Source: JBFHKO01 sp041595355
GTDB taxonomy: Bacteria > Pseudomonadota > Gammaproteobacteria > Enterobacterales > Aeromonadaceae
Assembly (NCBI GenBank): GCA_041595355.1
Contig: JBFHKO010000026.1
Span: 1-19,293, forward strand
Length of the DNA stretch: 19,293 nucleotides
Direction: 5' to 3'
Part shown: piece by piece, positions 6,692-14,721 of the stretch
Position numbering within the stretch: the first letter of the stretch is position 1
How the letters are laid out: each line of letters begins with the position of its first letter
The notes under the pieces: generated by a model
The model's database searches: none
Told to the model about the DNA's origin: nothing
The model's input: only the letters and a program-made list of their open reading frames with translations
Made by a program: the position numbers and the translations under genes

Positions 6692-9520
6692 ATGAGCGAT
6701 TACAAACCTACCCTCAACCTGCCGGAAACCGGGTTTCCGATGCGTGGCGATCTGGCCAAGCGCGAGCCGGAGATGCTCAAGGCCTGGTATGCCCAGGATC
6801 TCTACGGCGCCATCCGCAAGGCCAAGCAGGGCAAGCCCTCTTTCATCCTGCATGACGGCCCACCCTACGCCAATGGCAGCATTCATATCGGCCATTCGGT
6901 GAACAAGATCCTCAAGGACATCATCATCAAGTCCAAGGGGTTGGCCGGCTTCGACTCCCCCTACGTGCCGGGCTGGGATTGCCATGGCCTGCCCATCGAG
7001 CTGAAGGTGGAAGGCATGGTCGGCAAGCCGGGAGAGAAGGTCTCCGCCGCCGAGTTTCGCGCCGAGTGCCGCCAGTACGCCAGGAGCCAGGTCGAGGCCC
7101 AGAAGGCCGATTTCATGCGCCTGGGGGTGCTGGGTGACTGGGAGCACCCCTACCTGACCATGGATTTTGCCACCGAGGCCAACATCATTCGCTCCTTGGG
7201 CAAGATCATCGACAACGGTCACCTGCACAAGGGCTCCAAGCCGGTGCACTGGTGTACCGACTGTGGCTCGGCGCTGGCGGAAGCCGAGGTCGAGTATTAC
7301 GACAAGAACTCCCCCGCCATCGATGTCCGCTTCAAGGCGGTGGATGAGTCCGATGTGGCCGCCCGCTTCGATTGTGCCGCCGGTCATACCGGCCAGGGGC
7401 CGCTCTCCGTGGTCATCTGGACCACCACCCCCTGGACCCTGCCGGCCAACCGTGGCGTGGCGCTGCATGCCGAGCTGGATTACGCCCTGGTGCAGGTGGA
7501 GGGCGACTATCCCGAGCGCCTGATCCTGGCCGAGGCGCTGGTCGCGGAGGTGATGGATCGCGCCGGCATCAGCCATTACCACAACCTTGGCTACTGCAAG
7601 GGCGCCGCGCTGGAGCTGCTGCGCTTCCGGCATCCCTTCTCCGCCTTCGATGTGCCTGTGGTGCTGGGCGAGCATGTCACCCTGGATGCCGGTACCGGCG
7701 CCGTGCATACCGCGCCGGGCCACGGTCAGGAAGACTTCGTGGTCGGCCAGAAGTACGGTCTGGAAGTGGCCAACCCGGTAGGCAGCAATGGCGTCTATCT
7801 GCCGGACACCGAGCACTTCGCCGGCCTGCATGTGTTCAAGGCCAACGATACGGTCGTGGAGGTGCTCAAGGCCAAGGGCGCGCTGCTGCATCATCAGGCA
7901 CTGCGCCACTCCTATCCCCACTGCTGGCGCCACAAGACACCCATCATCTTCCGTGCCACCCCCCAGTGGTTCATCAGCATGGGGCAGGCCGGCCTGCGCC
8001 AGCAGGCGCTCTCCGAGATCAAGGGGGTGAAGTGGATCCCGGACTGGGGCCAGAACCGCATCGAGGCCATGGTGGCCAACCGTCCCGACTGGTGCATCTC
8101 GCGTCAGCGTACCTGGGGCGTGCCCATTGCCCTGTTCGTGCACAAGGAGACCCAGCAGCTGCATCCGCGCAGCCGCGAGCTGATGGAGGCGGTGGCCCAG
8201 CGGGTCGAGCAGCAGGGCATCCAGGCCTGGTGGGATCTGAACCCGGCCGAGCTGCTGGGTGACGAGGCCGAGCAGTACCAGAAGGTGCCGGACACCCTGG
8301 ATGTCTGGTTCGACTCCGGCTCCACCCATGCCTCGGTGGTGGATGTACGCCCCGAGTTCAACGGTCAGGCCGCCGATCTCTATCTGGAAGGTTCCGACCA
8401 GCACCGCGGCTGGTTCATGTCCTCGCTGATGATAGGCGTGGCCATGAAGCACCAGGCGCCCTACAAGCAGGTGCTGACCCACGGTTTCACCGTCGATGGC
8501 CAGGGGCGCAAGATGTCCAAGTCCATCGGCAACGTGGTCAGTCCCCAGGATGTCATGAACAAGCTGGGCGCCGACATTTTGCGTCTGTGGGTCGCCTCTA
8601 CCGATTACACCGGCGAGATGACCGTTTCCGACGAGATCCTCAAGCGTTCCGCCGATGCCTATCGGCGCATCCGCAACACCGCCCGCTTCCTGCTGGCCAA
8701 CCTGAATGGCTTCGACCCGGCTCTGCACATGGTCCAGCCCGACGAGATGGTGGTGCTGGATCGCTGGGCCGTGGGCCGGGCCAAGGCGGTGCAGGCCGAG
8801 ATCATCGAGGCGTATGAGGCGTACAACTTCCATCTGGTGACCCAGAAGCTGATGCAGTTCTGCTCGGTGGAGATGGGCTCCTTCTATCTGGATATCATCA
8901 AGGATCGCCAGTACACCGCCCAGGCCGACAGCCTGGCGCGCCGCTCCTGCCAGACGGCGTTGTTCCATATCGCCGAAGCCATGGTGCGCTGGATGGCGCC
9001 CATCCTCTCCTTCACCGCCGACGAGATCTGGGCGCAGCTGCCGGGCGAGCGCGGCCGCTTCGTGTTCACCGAGGAGTGGTATGCGGGCCTGTTCGGCCTC
9101 GAGGCCGGCGAGGCTCTGGATGATGCCTTCTGGGCCCAGCTGCTGGCGGTGCGCGCCGAGGTCAACAAGGCCCTGGAAGTGGCGCGTGGCGACAAGCGCA
9201 TCGGCAGCTCCCTGCAGGCCGAGGTGACCCTCTATGCCGAGCCGGCACTGGCGGCCCAGCTGGCCCGTCTGGATGAAGAGCTGCGCTTCGTGCTCATCAC
9301 CTCCAAGGCCCGGGTCCAGAGCGTGCATGCCGCGCCGGAGGGCAGCCTGGAGACCGAGCTGCCCGGCCTGTGGCTCAAGGTGGACGCCTCCGCCGCCGCC
9401 AAGTGCGAGCGCTGCTGGCATCATGTGGCGGATGTCGGTAGCCATGCCGACCAGCCCGGCATCTGCGGCCGTTGCGTCAGCAACGTCGAGGGTGACGGCG
9501 AAGTGCGCAGGTTCGCATGA
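6692..9520 (+). CDS. ileS: Isoleucyl-tRNA synthetase
   Basis: This class I aminoacyl-tRNA synthetase charges tRNA-Ile and edits misactivated valine. The 942-residue protein has the HIGH-type signature PPYANGSIHIGH ending at residue 68, the KMSKS loop at 607-611 (GRKMSKSIGN), the CP1 editing insertion between them, and a C-terminal zinc module with Cys905, Cys908, Cys925 and Cys928 (KCERCW and ICGRC). This is the bacterial (IleS1-like) architecture of E. coli. The ATG at 6692 has only a weak upstream TAGGA. The stop overlaps the lspA start as ATGA, implying translational coupling. A long open frame on the opposite strand here is a by-product of the GC-rich codon pattern. Confidence 0.98.
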   Translation: MSDYKPTLNLPETGFPMRGDLAKREPEMLKAWYAQDLYGAIRKAKQGKPSFILHDGPPYANGSIHIGHSVNKILKDIIIKSKGLAGFDSPYVPGWDCHGLPIELKVEGMVGKPGEKVSAAEFRAECRQYARSQVEAQKADFMRLGVLGDWEHPYLTMDFATEANIIRSLGKIIDNGHLHKGSKPVHWCTDCGSALAEAEVEYYDKNSPAIDVRFKAVDESDVAARFDCAAGHTGQGPLSVVIWTTTPWTLPANRGVALHAELDYALVQVEGDYPERLILAEALVAEVMDRAGISHYHNLGYCKGAALELLRFRHPFSAFDVPVVLGEHVTLDAGTGAVHTAPGHGQEDFVVGQKYGLEVANPVGSNGVYLPDTEHFAGLHVFKANDTVVEVLKAKGALLHHQALRHSYPHCWRHKTPIIFRATPQWFISMGQAGLRQQALSEIKGVKWIPDWGQNRIEAMVANRPDWCISRQRTWGVPIALFVHKETQQLHPRSRELMEAVAQRVEQQGIQAWWDLNPAELLGDEAEQYQKVPDTLDVWFDSGSTHASVVDVRPEFNGQAADLYLEGSDQHRGWFMSSLMIGVAMKHQAPYKQVLTHGFTVDGQGRKMSKSIGNVVSPQDVMNKLGADILRLWVASTDYTGEMTVSDEILKRSADAYRRIRNTARFLLANLNGFDPALHMVQPDEMVVLDRWAVGRAKAVQAEIIEAYEAYNFHLVTQKLMQFCSVEMGSFYLDIIKDRQYTAQADSLARRSCQTALFHIAEAMVRWMAPILSFTADEIWAQLPGERGRFVFTEEWYAGLFGLEAGEALDDAFWAQLLAVRAEVNKALEVARGDKRIGSSLQAEVTLYAEPALAAQLARLDEELRFVLITSKARVQSVHAAPEGSLETELPGLWLKVDASAAAKCERCWHHVADVGSHADQPGICGRCVSNVEGDGEVRRFA

Positions 9521-10035
9521 TGCTGACGCCGAGACACTCCGCATTGCGCTGGCTCTGGCTGGCAGCCCTGATCCTGCTGCTGGATCAGGCCACCAAGCTG
9601 GCGGTGCTGCAGATACTGCCATTCGGCTACCCCGGCGTGCCGCTGCTGCCGGGGCTGAACCTGGTGCATGTCTACAACGAGGGGGCGGCGTTCAGCTTTC
9701 TCGCCGGCCAGGGCGGCTGGCAGCGCTGGTTTTTCAGCCTGTTTGCCCTGCTCATCTGCGGCCTGCTGGGCTGGTGGCTGCGCCGCCTGCCCGCCAGCGC
9801 CGCCTGGCTGGGCAGTGCCTACAGCCTCATCATCGGCGGGGCCCTGGGCAACCTGGTCGACCGGCTGCTGTATGGTCATGTGGTGGACTTCATCGATGTG
9901 TATGTCGGTCAGTGGCACTGGCCGGCGTTCAACCTGGCTGACAGCGCCATCTGCGTCGGCGCCGTCATGATCGTGCTCGACGGCCTGTTCGGCAAGCATG
10001 GCGATCAGCACTCAACAGCGGGAACCAGCAAATGA
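9517..10035 (+). CDS. lspA: Lipoprotein signal peptidase (signal peptidase II)
   Basis: LspA is an inner-membrane aspartyl protease that cleaves the signal peptide from diacylated prolipoproteins. The 172-residue protein has four hydrophobic segments, and the catalytic aspartates Asp115 in GNLVDRL and Asp142 in FNLADSAI, one residue off the E. coli positions 114 and 141. The conserved LLLDQATK and VYNEGAAFSFL blocks are present. It overlaps ileS by ATGA at its start and ispH by ATGA at its end, so all three are probably translated in a coupled way. In E. coli a peptidyl-prolyl isomerase gene, fkpB, separates lspA from ispH; here there is no room for it. Confidence 0.97.
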   Translation: MMLTPRHSALRWLWLAALILLLDQATKLAVLQILPFGYPGVPLLPGLNLVHVYNEGAAFSFLAGQGGWQRWFFSLFALLICGLLGWWLRRLPASAAWLGSAYSLIIGGALGNLVDRLLYGHVVDFIDVYVGQWHWPAFNLADSAICVGAVMIVLDGLFGKHGDQHSTAGTSK

Positions 10036-10967
10036 AGATTATCCTCGCCAACCCCAGAGGCTTCTGCGCCGGTGTCGACCGGGCCATCAGCATCGTCGAA
10101 AACGCGCTGACCAAGTTCGGGGCCCCCATCTATGTGCGCCACGAGGTGGTGCACAACAAGTTTGTGGTGGAGACCCTGAAGCAGGCCGGAGCCATCTTCG
10201 TCGAGGAGCTGGACGAGGTGCCGGACGATCAGATCGTCATCTTCTCCGCCCATGGTGTCTCCAAGGCGGTGCGGGCCGAGGCCAAGCGCCGCGGCCTCAG
10301 GGTCTATGACGCTACCTGCCCGCTGGTCACCAAGGTGCACATGGAGGTGCAGCGCGCCAGCCGCAAGGATGAAGAGGTGATCATGATAGGTCACCAGGGG
10401 CACCCGGAAGTGGAGGGCACCCTGGGTCAGTACGAGAGCCCGGATGCCAGCATGTACCTGGTGGAGCGTGCCGAGGATGTGGCCGGGCTGCCGGTGCGCG
10501 ATGCCGAACATCTGCATTTCGTCACCCAGACCACCCTCAGTGTCGACGAGACCCGCAGCATCATCGCCAGCCTGCAGGCGCGCTTCCCGGCCATCCAGGG
10601 GCCGCGCAAGGATGACATCTGCTACGCGACCCAGAACCGTCAGGATGCCGTGCGTGCCCTGGCCGCCGAGGTGCAGTTGATGCTGGTGGTGGGCTCCACC
10701 AACTCCTCCAACTCCAACCGCCTGCGCGAGCTGGCCGAACGCCTGGGCACCCGTGCCTATCTGGTGGATGCCGCCGAGCAGATCGATGCCGCCTGGTTTG
10801 AGGGGGTAACGGCGGTGGGGGTCACTGCCGGCGCCTCGGCGCCCGAGGTGCTGGTGCAGGCGGTGGTGAGCCGGCTGCAGGCGCTGGGTGGCGAGACGGT
10901 CAGCGAGTTGGCCGGCCGGCCGGAAGAGGTGGTGTTCGAGGTGCCGGCCGCCCTGCGCCTGGATTGA
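10032..10967 (+). CDS. ispH: 4-hydroxy-3-methylbut-2-enyl diphosphate reductase IspH
   Basis: IspH is the last enzyme of the non-mevalonate isoprenoid pathway. It reduces HMBPP to IPP and DMAPP using a [4Fe-4S] cluster. The 311-residue product has the three cluster cysteines at the E. coli positions: Cys12 (PRGFCAGVDRA), Cys96 (YDATCPLVTKVH) and Cys197 (DICYATQNRQ). The substrate-site histidines and glutamate are also visible (RHEVVHN, FSAHGVS, GHQGHPEVEG), as are the TQTTLS segment and the VVGSTNSSNSNRL block. The gene starts inside the lspA stop (ATGA) and ends 36 bases before a perfect-stem hairpin. It is the last gene of the operon. Confidence 0.97.
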   Translation: MKIILANPRGFCAGVDRAISIVENALTKFGAPIYVRHEVVHNKFVVETLKQAGAIFVEELDEVPDDQIVIFSAHGVSKAVRAEAKRRGLRVYDATCPLVTKVHMEVQRASRKDEEVIMIGHQGHPEVEGTLGQYESPDASMYLVERAEDVAGLPVRDAEHLHFVTQTTLSVDETRSIIASLQARFPAIQGPRKDDICYATQNRQDAVRALAAEVQLMLVVGSTNSSNSNRLRELAERLGTRAYLVDAAEQIDAAWFEGVTAVGVTAGASAPEVLVQAVVSRLQALGGETVSELAGRPEEVVFEVPAALRLD

Positions 10968-11003
10968 CGCCGCGGCCCATTGCAGGCATGCTTTCCGCTC
11001 ATG

Positions 11004-11030
11004 AAACGACCCGCTGCCAGCGGGTCGTTT
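11004..11030. terminator. Hairpin between ispH and the convergent pilin gene
   Basis: A 12-bp perfect stem (AAACGACCCGCT / AGCGGGTCGTTT) has a 3-base loop and ends in TTT on both strands. It sits between two convergent genes and can terminate both. The T-run is short, but the stem is very stable. Confidence 0.8.
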
Positions 11031-11043
11031 GCCATCCCGGCGC

Positions 11044-11057
11044 GCCCTGATCAGGGC
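11044..11057. repeat. 14-bp perfect palindrome
   Basis: GCCCTGATCAGGGC lies just beyond the 3' end of the minus-strand pilin gene, next to the terminator. No T-run follows on either strand. Its role is unknown; it could add a second, smaller hairpin to the pilin transcript end. Confidence 0.4.
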
Positions 11058-11078
11058 ACAATTGGCGCTGGATGCGGC

Positions 11079-11453
11079 TTATTGCCAGCAGCCGGTGCGC
11101 ACATCCAGGTGGTTGATGCTGAAGCTGGTACAGCCGCTGTCGGCCGCCTGGCTGGTGCCGCTCTTGGCGGTGGCGGTCAGGGTGTAGGTGCTGGTCGTGG
11201 CGCTGGCGGAGAAGGTGTAGTAGCTGCTGCTCGGGCTGCCCAGGTTGGCCAGGGTGCTGGTGTAGCTGCTGTTGCTGACCCGCCACTCCTCCTGTTTCAG
11301 CTGGGCCGTCAGCAGGCCCTGGATGGCATCGGCGCGCCGCGATTGGCGGATCTGGTTCATGAAGCTGGGGTAGGCGACGGCGGCCAGTATGGCGACGATG
11401 GCGACGACGACCATCAATTCCAGCAGGGTCATGCCCCGGATTGGGTGTTTCAT
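11079..11453 (-). CDS. Type IV pilin-like protein, PilE family
   Basis: The 124-residue prepilin has a 7-residue leader (MKHPIRG) and a PilD-type cleavage site before MTLLELMVVVAIVAILAAV, with Glu at mature position 5. Mature residue 1 is Met rather than the usual Phe. The small globular part ends with a probable disulfide loop between the Cys of ADSGC and the Cys of the C-terminal GCWQ. The ATG at 11453-11451 follows AGGAG (11463-11459) by 5 bases; an in-frame GTG at 11459 lies inside that Shine-Dalgarno and is unlikely. It is head to head with a clear paralog at 11596. Likely role: minor pilin or pseudopilin of a type IV pilus. The exact subunit is not certain. Confidence 0.85.
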   Translation of the reverse strand: MKHPIRGMTLLELMVVVAIVAILAAVAYPSFMNQIRQSRRADAIQGLLTAQLKQEEWRVSNSSYTSTLANLGSPSSSYYTFSASATTSTYTLTATAKSGTSQAADSGCTSFSINHLDVRTGCWQ

Positions 11454-11454
11454 G

Positions 11455-11464
11455 CGCACTCCTT
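11455..11464 (-). promoter_or_regulatory. Shine-Dalgarno box shared with the divergent pilin gene (left copy)
   Basis: On the minus strand this reads AAGGAGTGCG, one base before the ATG of the minus-strand pilin gene. The same ten bases occur on the plus strand at 11580-11589 in front of the divergent paralog, so the pair is a 10-bp inverted repeat about 115 bases apart. Confidence 0.7.
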
Positions 11465-11476
11465 ACGCGAATTCGC

Positions 11477-11495
11477 CCGGCCATCCTGTGGCCGG
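11477..11495. repeat. Inverted repeat in the divergent pilin intergenic region
   Basis: CCGGCCA (11477-11483) and TGGCCGG (11489-11495) form a 7-bp perfect stem with a 5-base loop between the two divergent pilin genes. It could be an operator or a leader hairpin. I could not identify convincing promoters on either strand of this 142-base gap. Confidence 0.4.
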
Positions 11496-11579
11496 AGAGG
11501 GGATGGTGACCGCAAAACGGACCATTCGAGACAACATTGAGCTTACAACCAAGGAGCGTCTGGTGCGAGATCAACACGC

Positions 11580-11589
11580 AAGGAGTGCG
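11580..11589 (+). promoter_or_regulatory. Shine-Dalgarno box shared with the divergent pilin gene (right copy)
   Basis: AAGGAGTGCG, identical to the minus-strand box at 11464-11455. It precedes the ATG at 11596 and supports that start over an upstream in-frame GTG at 11563, which has its own AAGGAG (11551-11556). Confidence 0.6.
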
Positions 11590-11595
11590 AGCCGG

Positions 11596-12030
11596 ATGGG
11601 TATTCCGGCTCGTATTGGCGGCAAGGCGAGCGCAGCCGGCAGCCGGGGATTCACCCTGATCGAGCTGCTCATCGTCGTGGCCATCGTCGCCATATTGGCG
11701 CGCATCGCCGTGCCGGCCTACTCCAGCTATGTGCAGCAAAGCCGGCGCCTGGACGCCACCGTGGCCATCCGCAACATCCAGTTTGCCGAGGAAAAGTACC
11801 GCGCCAACAACGCCACTTACGGCAGCCTGGCGCAGATAGGCGCCGCCGCGACCTCGAGCGAGGGGTACTACAGCCTGGCGGTGAGCAACACCTCGGCCAC
11901 GGGCTATACCATCACCGCCACACCGGTCAGCGGCAAATCCCAGGCGGCCGACAGCACCTGCAGCAGCATCCAGCTGCAACAGAGCGGCGCCACCACCACG
12001 CTGACTCCCAGTGCCTGCTGGAGCCACTAG
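11596..12030 (+). CDS. pilE: Type IV pilin-like protein, PilE family, first gene of pilin module 1
   Basis: The 144-residue prepilin has an 18-residue leader ending SRG, then FTLIELLIVVAIVAILARI with Phe1 and Glu5 of the mature form. The globular part ends with the two-cysteine loop ADSTC...ACWSH. It is clearly paralogous to the minus-strand gene at 11079: both share the SRR-D-A segment after the helix, a TYTxTAT-like strand, and SQAADS-C. An alternative GTG start at 11563 would give a 29-residue leader; the ATG is preferred because its Shine-Dalgarno matches the paralog. fimT follows after 3 bases. In Pseudomonas and Vibrio, PilE is a minor pilin encoded with FimT/PilVWX, which suits this context. 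A major-pilin role cannot be excluded. Confidence 0.85.
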   Translation: MGIPARIGGKASAAGSRGFTLIELLIVVAIVAILARIAVPAYSSYVQQSRRLDATVAIRNIQFAEEKYRANNATYGSLAQIGAAATSSEGYYSLAVSNTSATGYTITATPVSGKSQAADSTCSSIQLQQSGATTTLTPSACWSH

Positions 12031-12033
12031 ACC

Positions 12034-12588
12034 ATGAGATGCGGCTCCCTGACATTCGCCCTCGCGCGGGGCTTTACCTTGCTCGAATTGATGGTGACCG
12101 TGAGTGTCGCCATGATACTGGCCGCGATGGCCGTGCCCTCCTTCAGCAGCCAGATGGAGAATTACCGCCTGCAGGCCGCCAGTGAGCGTCTCTATGCGGA
12201 TCTGCAATTTGCGCGGCTGGAGGCGATCCGATCCAACCAGAATGTGCGGGTCAGCTTCACGAGCGGCAGCCAATGGTGCTACGGCCTGATCCTGGGGGAG
12301 ACGGCCTGTGACTGCAGCGTCAGCGTCAGCTCGGCCAGCAACTATTGCAGCCTGAAGCGGGTAACGCATGCCGATTTCAGTCGGGTATCCATTCCCGATG
12401 CCGCCAGCATTACCTTCAGCGACAGGAAAACCGGTTTCGACCCGGTACGCGGCATCGCCCTGAATGCCGGCAGCGTCACCCTGCAATCCACGGCGGGCAA
12501 CCAGGCCCGGATCATGCTGGCGGCACTGGGGCTGGTGACTGTCTGTGCGCCCGCCGGCACCAACCTGAGCGGTTATCCGGCATGCTGA
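12034..12588 (+). CDS. fimT: Minor pilin FimT/GspH family, module 1
   Basis: The 184-residue prepilin has the leader MRCGSLTFALARG, cleavage before FTLLELMVTVSVAMILAAM, Glu5, and the FimT/GspH feature AASERLYADLQFARLEAIRS. FimT and FimU proteins are pilus-tip minor pilins; some FimT proteins bind DNA through a C-terminal GRxR motif during natural transformation. Here the equivalent segment, before the conserved cysteine of TVCAPAG, reads GLVT (residues 166-169), so both arginines are missing. The protein is cysteine-rich (WCYGL, ACDCS, NYCS, and the C-terminal YPAC). It overlaps pilW by seven bases (ATGCTGA), an arrangement repeated exactly in module 2. Confidence 0.88.
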   Translation: MRCGSLTFALARGFTLLELMVTVSVAMILAAMAVPSFSSQMENYRLQAASERLYADLQFARLEAIRSNQNVRVSFTSGSQWCYGLILGETACDCSVSVSSASNYCSLKRVTHADFSRVSIPDAASITFSDRKTGFDPVRGIALNAGSVTLQSTAGNQARIMLAALGLVTVCAPAGTNLSGYPAC

Positions 12589-13175
12589 AACCGACCCGCC
12601 AACGGGGTCTCACCCTGGTTGAGCTCATGGTCTCTCTGGCCATCGGCTCCCTGCTGCTGCTCGGCCTGACCACCTTTTATGTCAACAGCCTCAAGAGCAA
12701 TGCCGAGGTGTTGAATGCCATGCGTCTCAATCAGACGCTGCGGGCCAGCATGCTGCTCATCAGCCGGGATCTGCGCCGGGCCGGCTACTGGGCAGGTACC
12801 GCCGCGACGGGCAACCCCTTCAAGAGCATGACCACGTCGACCTCGGGCTGCGTGCTGTACAGCTACGATCGCACCGGCTCGGGGGCCACGACGGTGCCCG
12901 AGGCGGCGAAATACGGGTATCTGCTCAAGGATGGGGTACTGATGATGCGCAGCGGCGGCAGCGTGCACAGCTGCACGCCCGGCAGCAACAACAGCTGGGA
13001 AGCGCTGACCGACAGCGGACTGATGACCATCACCAGTCTCGCCTTCAGTCCCAATGCCGCCAGCGCCACGTCGCTCACCATCACCCTGGCTGCGCGGCTG
13101 ACCAGCGCCAGCGCGGTGACGCTGACGCTGACCGAAACCATCAAGCTGGAAAACGGCCCCATCACGATCAACTGA
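12582..13175 (+). CDS. pilW: Minor pilin PilW family, module 1
   Basis: The 197-residue prepilin has a 9-residue leader (MLKPTRQRG) and cleavage before LTLVELMVSLAIGSLLLLG, with Glu5. The typical PilW stretch follows the helix: NQTLRASMLLISRDLRRAGY. A Cys in SGCVLYSYDR and another in VHSCTPG may pair; the first aligns with YDCLLLRYD in the module 2 paralog. PilW is part of the PilVWX/FimU tip complex that primes pilus assembly. The ATG lies inside the fimT end. pilX follows after 11 bases, with AGAGG as Shine-Dalgarno. It is shorter than Pseudomonas PilW (about 270 residues) but ends in an ordered beta-type sequence, so it does not look truncated. Confidence 0.87.
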   Translation: MLKPTRQRGLTLVELMVSLAIGSLLLLGLTTFYVNSLKSNAEVLNAMRLNQTLRASMLLISRDLRRAGYWAGTAATGNPFKSMTTSTSGCVLYSYDRTGSGATTVPEAAKYGYLLKDGVLMMRSGGSVHSCTPGSNNSWEALTDSGLMTITSLAFSPNAASATSLTITLAARLTSASAVTLTLTETIKLENGPITIN

Positions 13176-13186
13176 GAGGCGCAGCC

Positions 13187-14281
13187 ATGACGATACCGAC
13201 ACTGCCGACAGGCTCCCGCCAGAGAGGGATGGCCACCCTGACGGTCTCCCTGTTCATTCTGCTGCTGATGAGCCTGACGATGTTTCAGACCAGCGCCAGC
13301 ATGCTGTTCGACATCAAGATGGCCAACAACCAGTATCACCAGGCCAGGGCCCTGGCCGCCGCCAGGGGGGGCATGGAATACGCCCAGGCCTGGCTGGTGA
13401 CCGGCAGCAACACCAAGAACCTGGTCTGGAGCAATGATCAGAATGCGCCCAGCGGCAACAACCAGAAGGCGACGCTGGATGCCAGCGTCAGCACCCAGAG
13501 CATCGGTGGCTACAGCGTGACCGTCAGCCTGTGGCAAAACTCGGCCGCGCCGTCGGTGCTGGATATCCGGGTGCAGGCCAGTGGCGATGCCAGCGCCAGC
13601 CTGCGCCAAACGCTGCGCCGCGACACCCTGAGCAGCGTGACCAGTGTCTCTACCCCCGTCACCGTCAATGTGGCCAATGTTGCGCCCATGGTGATCAACG
13701 GCGGCATAAGCGGTGTCACCGGCAACCCCTCCCTGACGGCGGGGAGCAGCAAGGTGGCCATCGTCACCTCGAAAGGCGCGTCCCAGATCAATACAGGAAG
13801 TCTGACGTTGAGCGTCGGCGCCACCATCGGCTACAGTGCCTTTACCGGCACGGCCTGGGATTATGTATTTCCGAATACCACCAAGGCCCAGATGAAGGCG
13901 GCCGCGGATTACGTCACCATTTTTTACTATGATGCCGCCATTCAGGCCCCCAACAATTGGCATGCTGACGTCGGTACCGCCAGCAAAGCCGCTATCCTCG
14001 TCTTCGATACCGGAGCCGGCTGTCCCAAGATCAACGGCAACCCCACTATCTACGGCATCGTCTATTACGCCGATGATTGCTCAGATAACGGTTGGGGCGG
14101 TGCCACCATCAACGGCAGCCTGGTGTCGGAAAGAAGCATCACCAAGTTGACTGCCAATTCCCAATTCAATAGCTGGACCGGCGGCGGAACCTCGGGAGTC
14201 ATCACCTTGCCACCCATCATTACCTCGACCACCACCACCAGCAATACCCTCACCCGGCTGGCCTCGTGGAGGGACTTCTGA
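13187..14281 (+). CDS. pilX: Minor pilin PilX/GspK-like, enlarged, module 1
   Basis: The 364-residue protein has the leader MTIPTLPTGSRQRG and a prepilin site before MATLTVSLFILLLMSLTMF. Mature position 5 is Thr, not Glu; lack of Glu5 is typical of PilX and GspK, which sit at the very tip. After the helix comes ALAAARGGMEYAQAWL, usual for PilX. The protein is about twice the length of Pseudomonas PilX. The extra C-terminal part (about residues 160-350) has a run of short hydrophobic-Gly strands (INGNPTIYGIVYY, ATINGSLVSE) suggestive of a beta-helix-like fold, and it ends ASWRDF. Its paralog in module 2 ends SWRDW. The stop overlaps the pilV start. Confidence 0.82.
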   Translation: MTIPTLPTGSRQRGMATLTVSLFILLLMSLTMFQTSASMLFDIKMANNQYHQARALAAARGGMEYAQAWLVTGSNTKNLVWSNDQNAPSGNNQKATLDASVSTQSIGGYSVTVSLWQNSAAPSVLDIRVQASGDASASLRQTLRRDTLSSVTSVSTPVTVNVANVAPMVINGGISGVTGNPSLTAGSSKVAIVTSKGASQINTGSLTLSVGATIGYSAFTGTAWDYVFPNTTKAQMKAAADYVTIFYYDAAIQAPNNWHADVGTASKAAILVFDTGAGCPKINGNPTIYGIVYYADDCSDNGWGGATINGSLVSERSITKLTANSQFNSWTGGGTSGVITLPPIITSTTTTSNTLTRLASWRDF

Positions 14282-14721
14282 TGGCCGCCTGTCGCCATGG
14301 CCGGCCGGGCCGGGCGCGGCCGGCGGCCGGATTCGGGTTGCTGGAAGTGCTGATCACCATGGTGATCCTGGCCGGCGGCTTGCTGGCCATCGGGGGCATG
14401 TATGTGAAGATCATGCGTGAAAGCGGGGTCTCCAGGCAGCGCATCGAGGCCCTGACCCTGGCACAGACCAAGCTGGAGGAGCTGCGGGCGCAGGCGTTCT
14501 CGACCCTGACATCGGCCTCGGATACCGTTGCCGCCTCGGCCGTGGCGGGGCGCAGCGCGGACTATCAGCGCAGCTGGAGCATCAGCTCGTTCACCAGCCC
14601 CGCTACCTACAAGGCCGTCACCGTGACCGTGACCTGGGCCGACAGCCAGGGCCAGACCCAGAGCGCCGCCGTCAGCAGCCGCATCGGCAATGTGGGCTCG
14701 ACGGCGCTGGTCATTCCCTGA
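14281..14721 (+). CDS. pilV: Minor pilin PilV family, module 1
   Basis: The 146-residue prepilin has an Arg-rich 17-residue leader and cleavage before FGLLEVLITMVILAGGLLAI, with Glu5. The EALTLAQTKLEELRAQAF stretch after the helix is typical of PilV. The C-terminal beta strand VTVTVTWADSQGQTQ is the standard end of this family, so the protein is of normal size. The ATG at 14281 has GGAGGG at 14268-14273, and its A is the last base of the pilX stop. It is the last gene of module 1. No PilY1-type adhesin gene follows; instead there is a 155-base gap and then a second FimT. Confidence 0.88.
   Translation: MAACRHGRPGRARPAAGFGLLEVLITMVILAGGLLAIGGMYVKIMRESGVSRQRIEALTLAQTKLEELRAQAFSTLTSASDTVAASAVAGRSADYQRSWSISSFTSPATYKAVTVTVTWADSQGQTQSAAVSSRIGNVGSTALVIP

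Noticed and set aside
6683..9622. A 979-codon open frame on the minus strand
   Set aside because: It is antisense to ileS, whose motifs are fully intact. The translated product is Gly/His/Ala/Leu-rich without any recognisable family, as expected for a mirror frame in GC-rich DNA.
11563..11595. GTG at 11563 as the start of the plus-strand PilE-like gene
   Set aside because: It has a good AAGGAG, but it gives a 29-residue leader. The ATG at 11596 uses the same Shine-Dalgarno box as its divergent paralog. I regard this as likely rather than settled.
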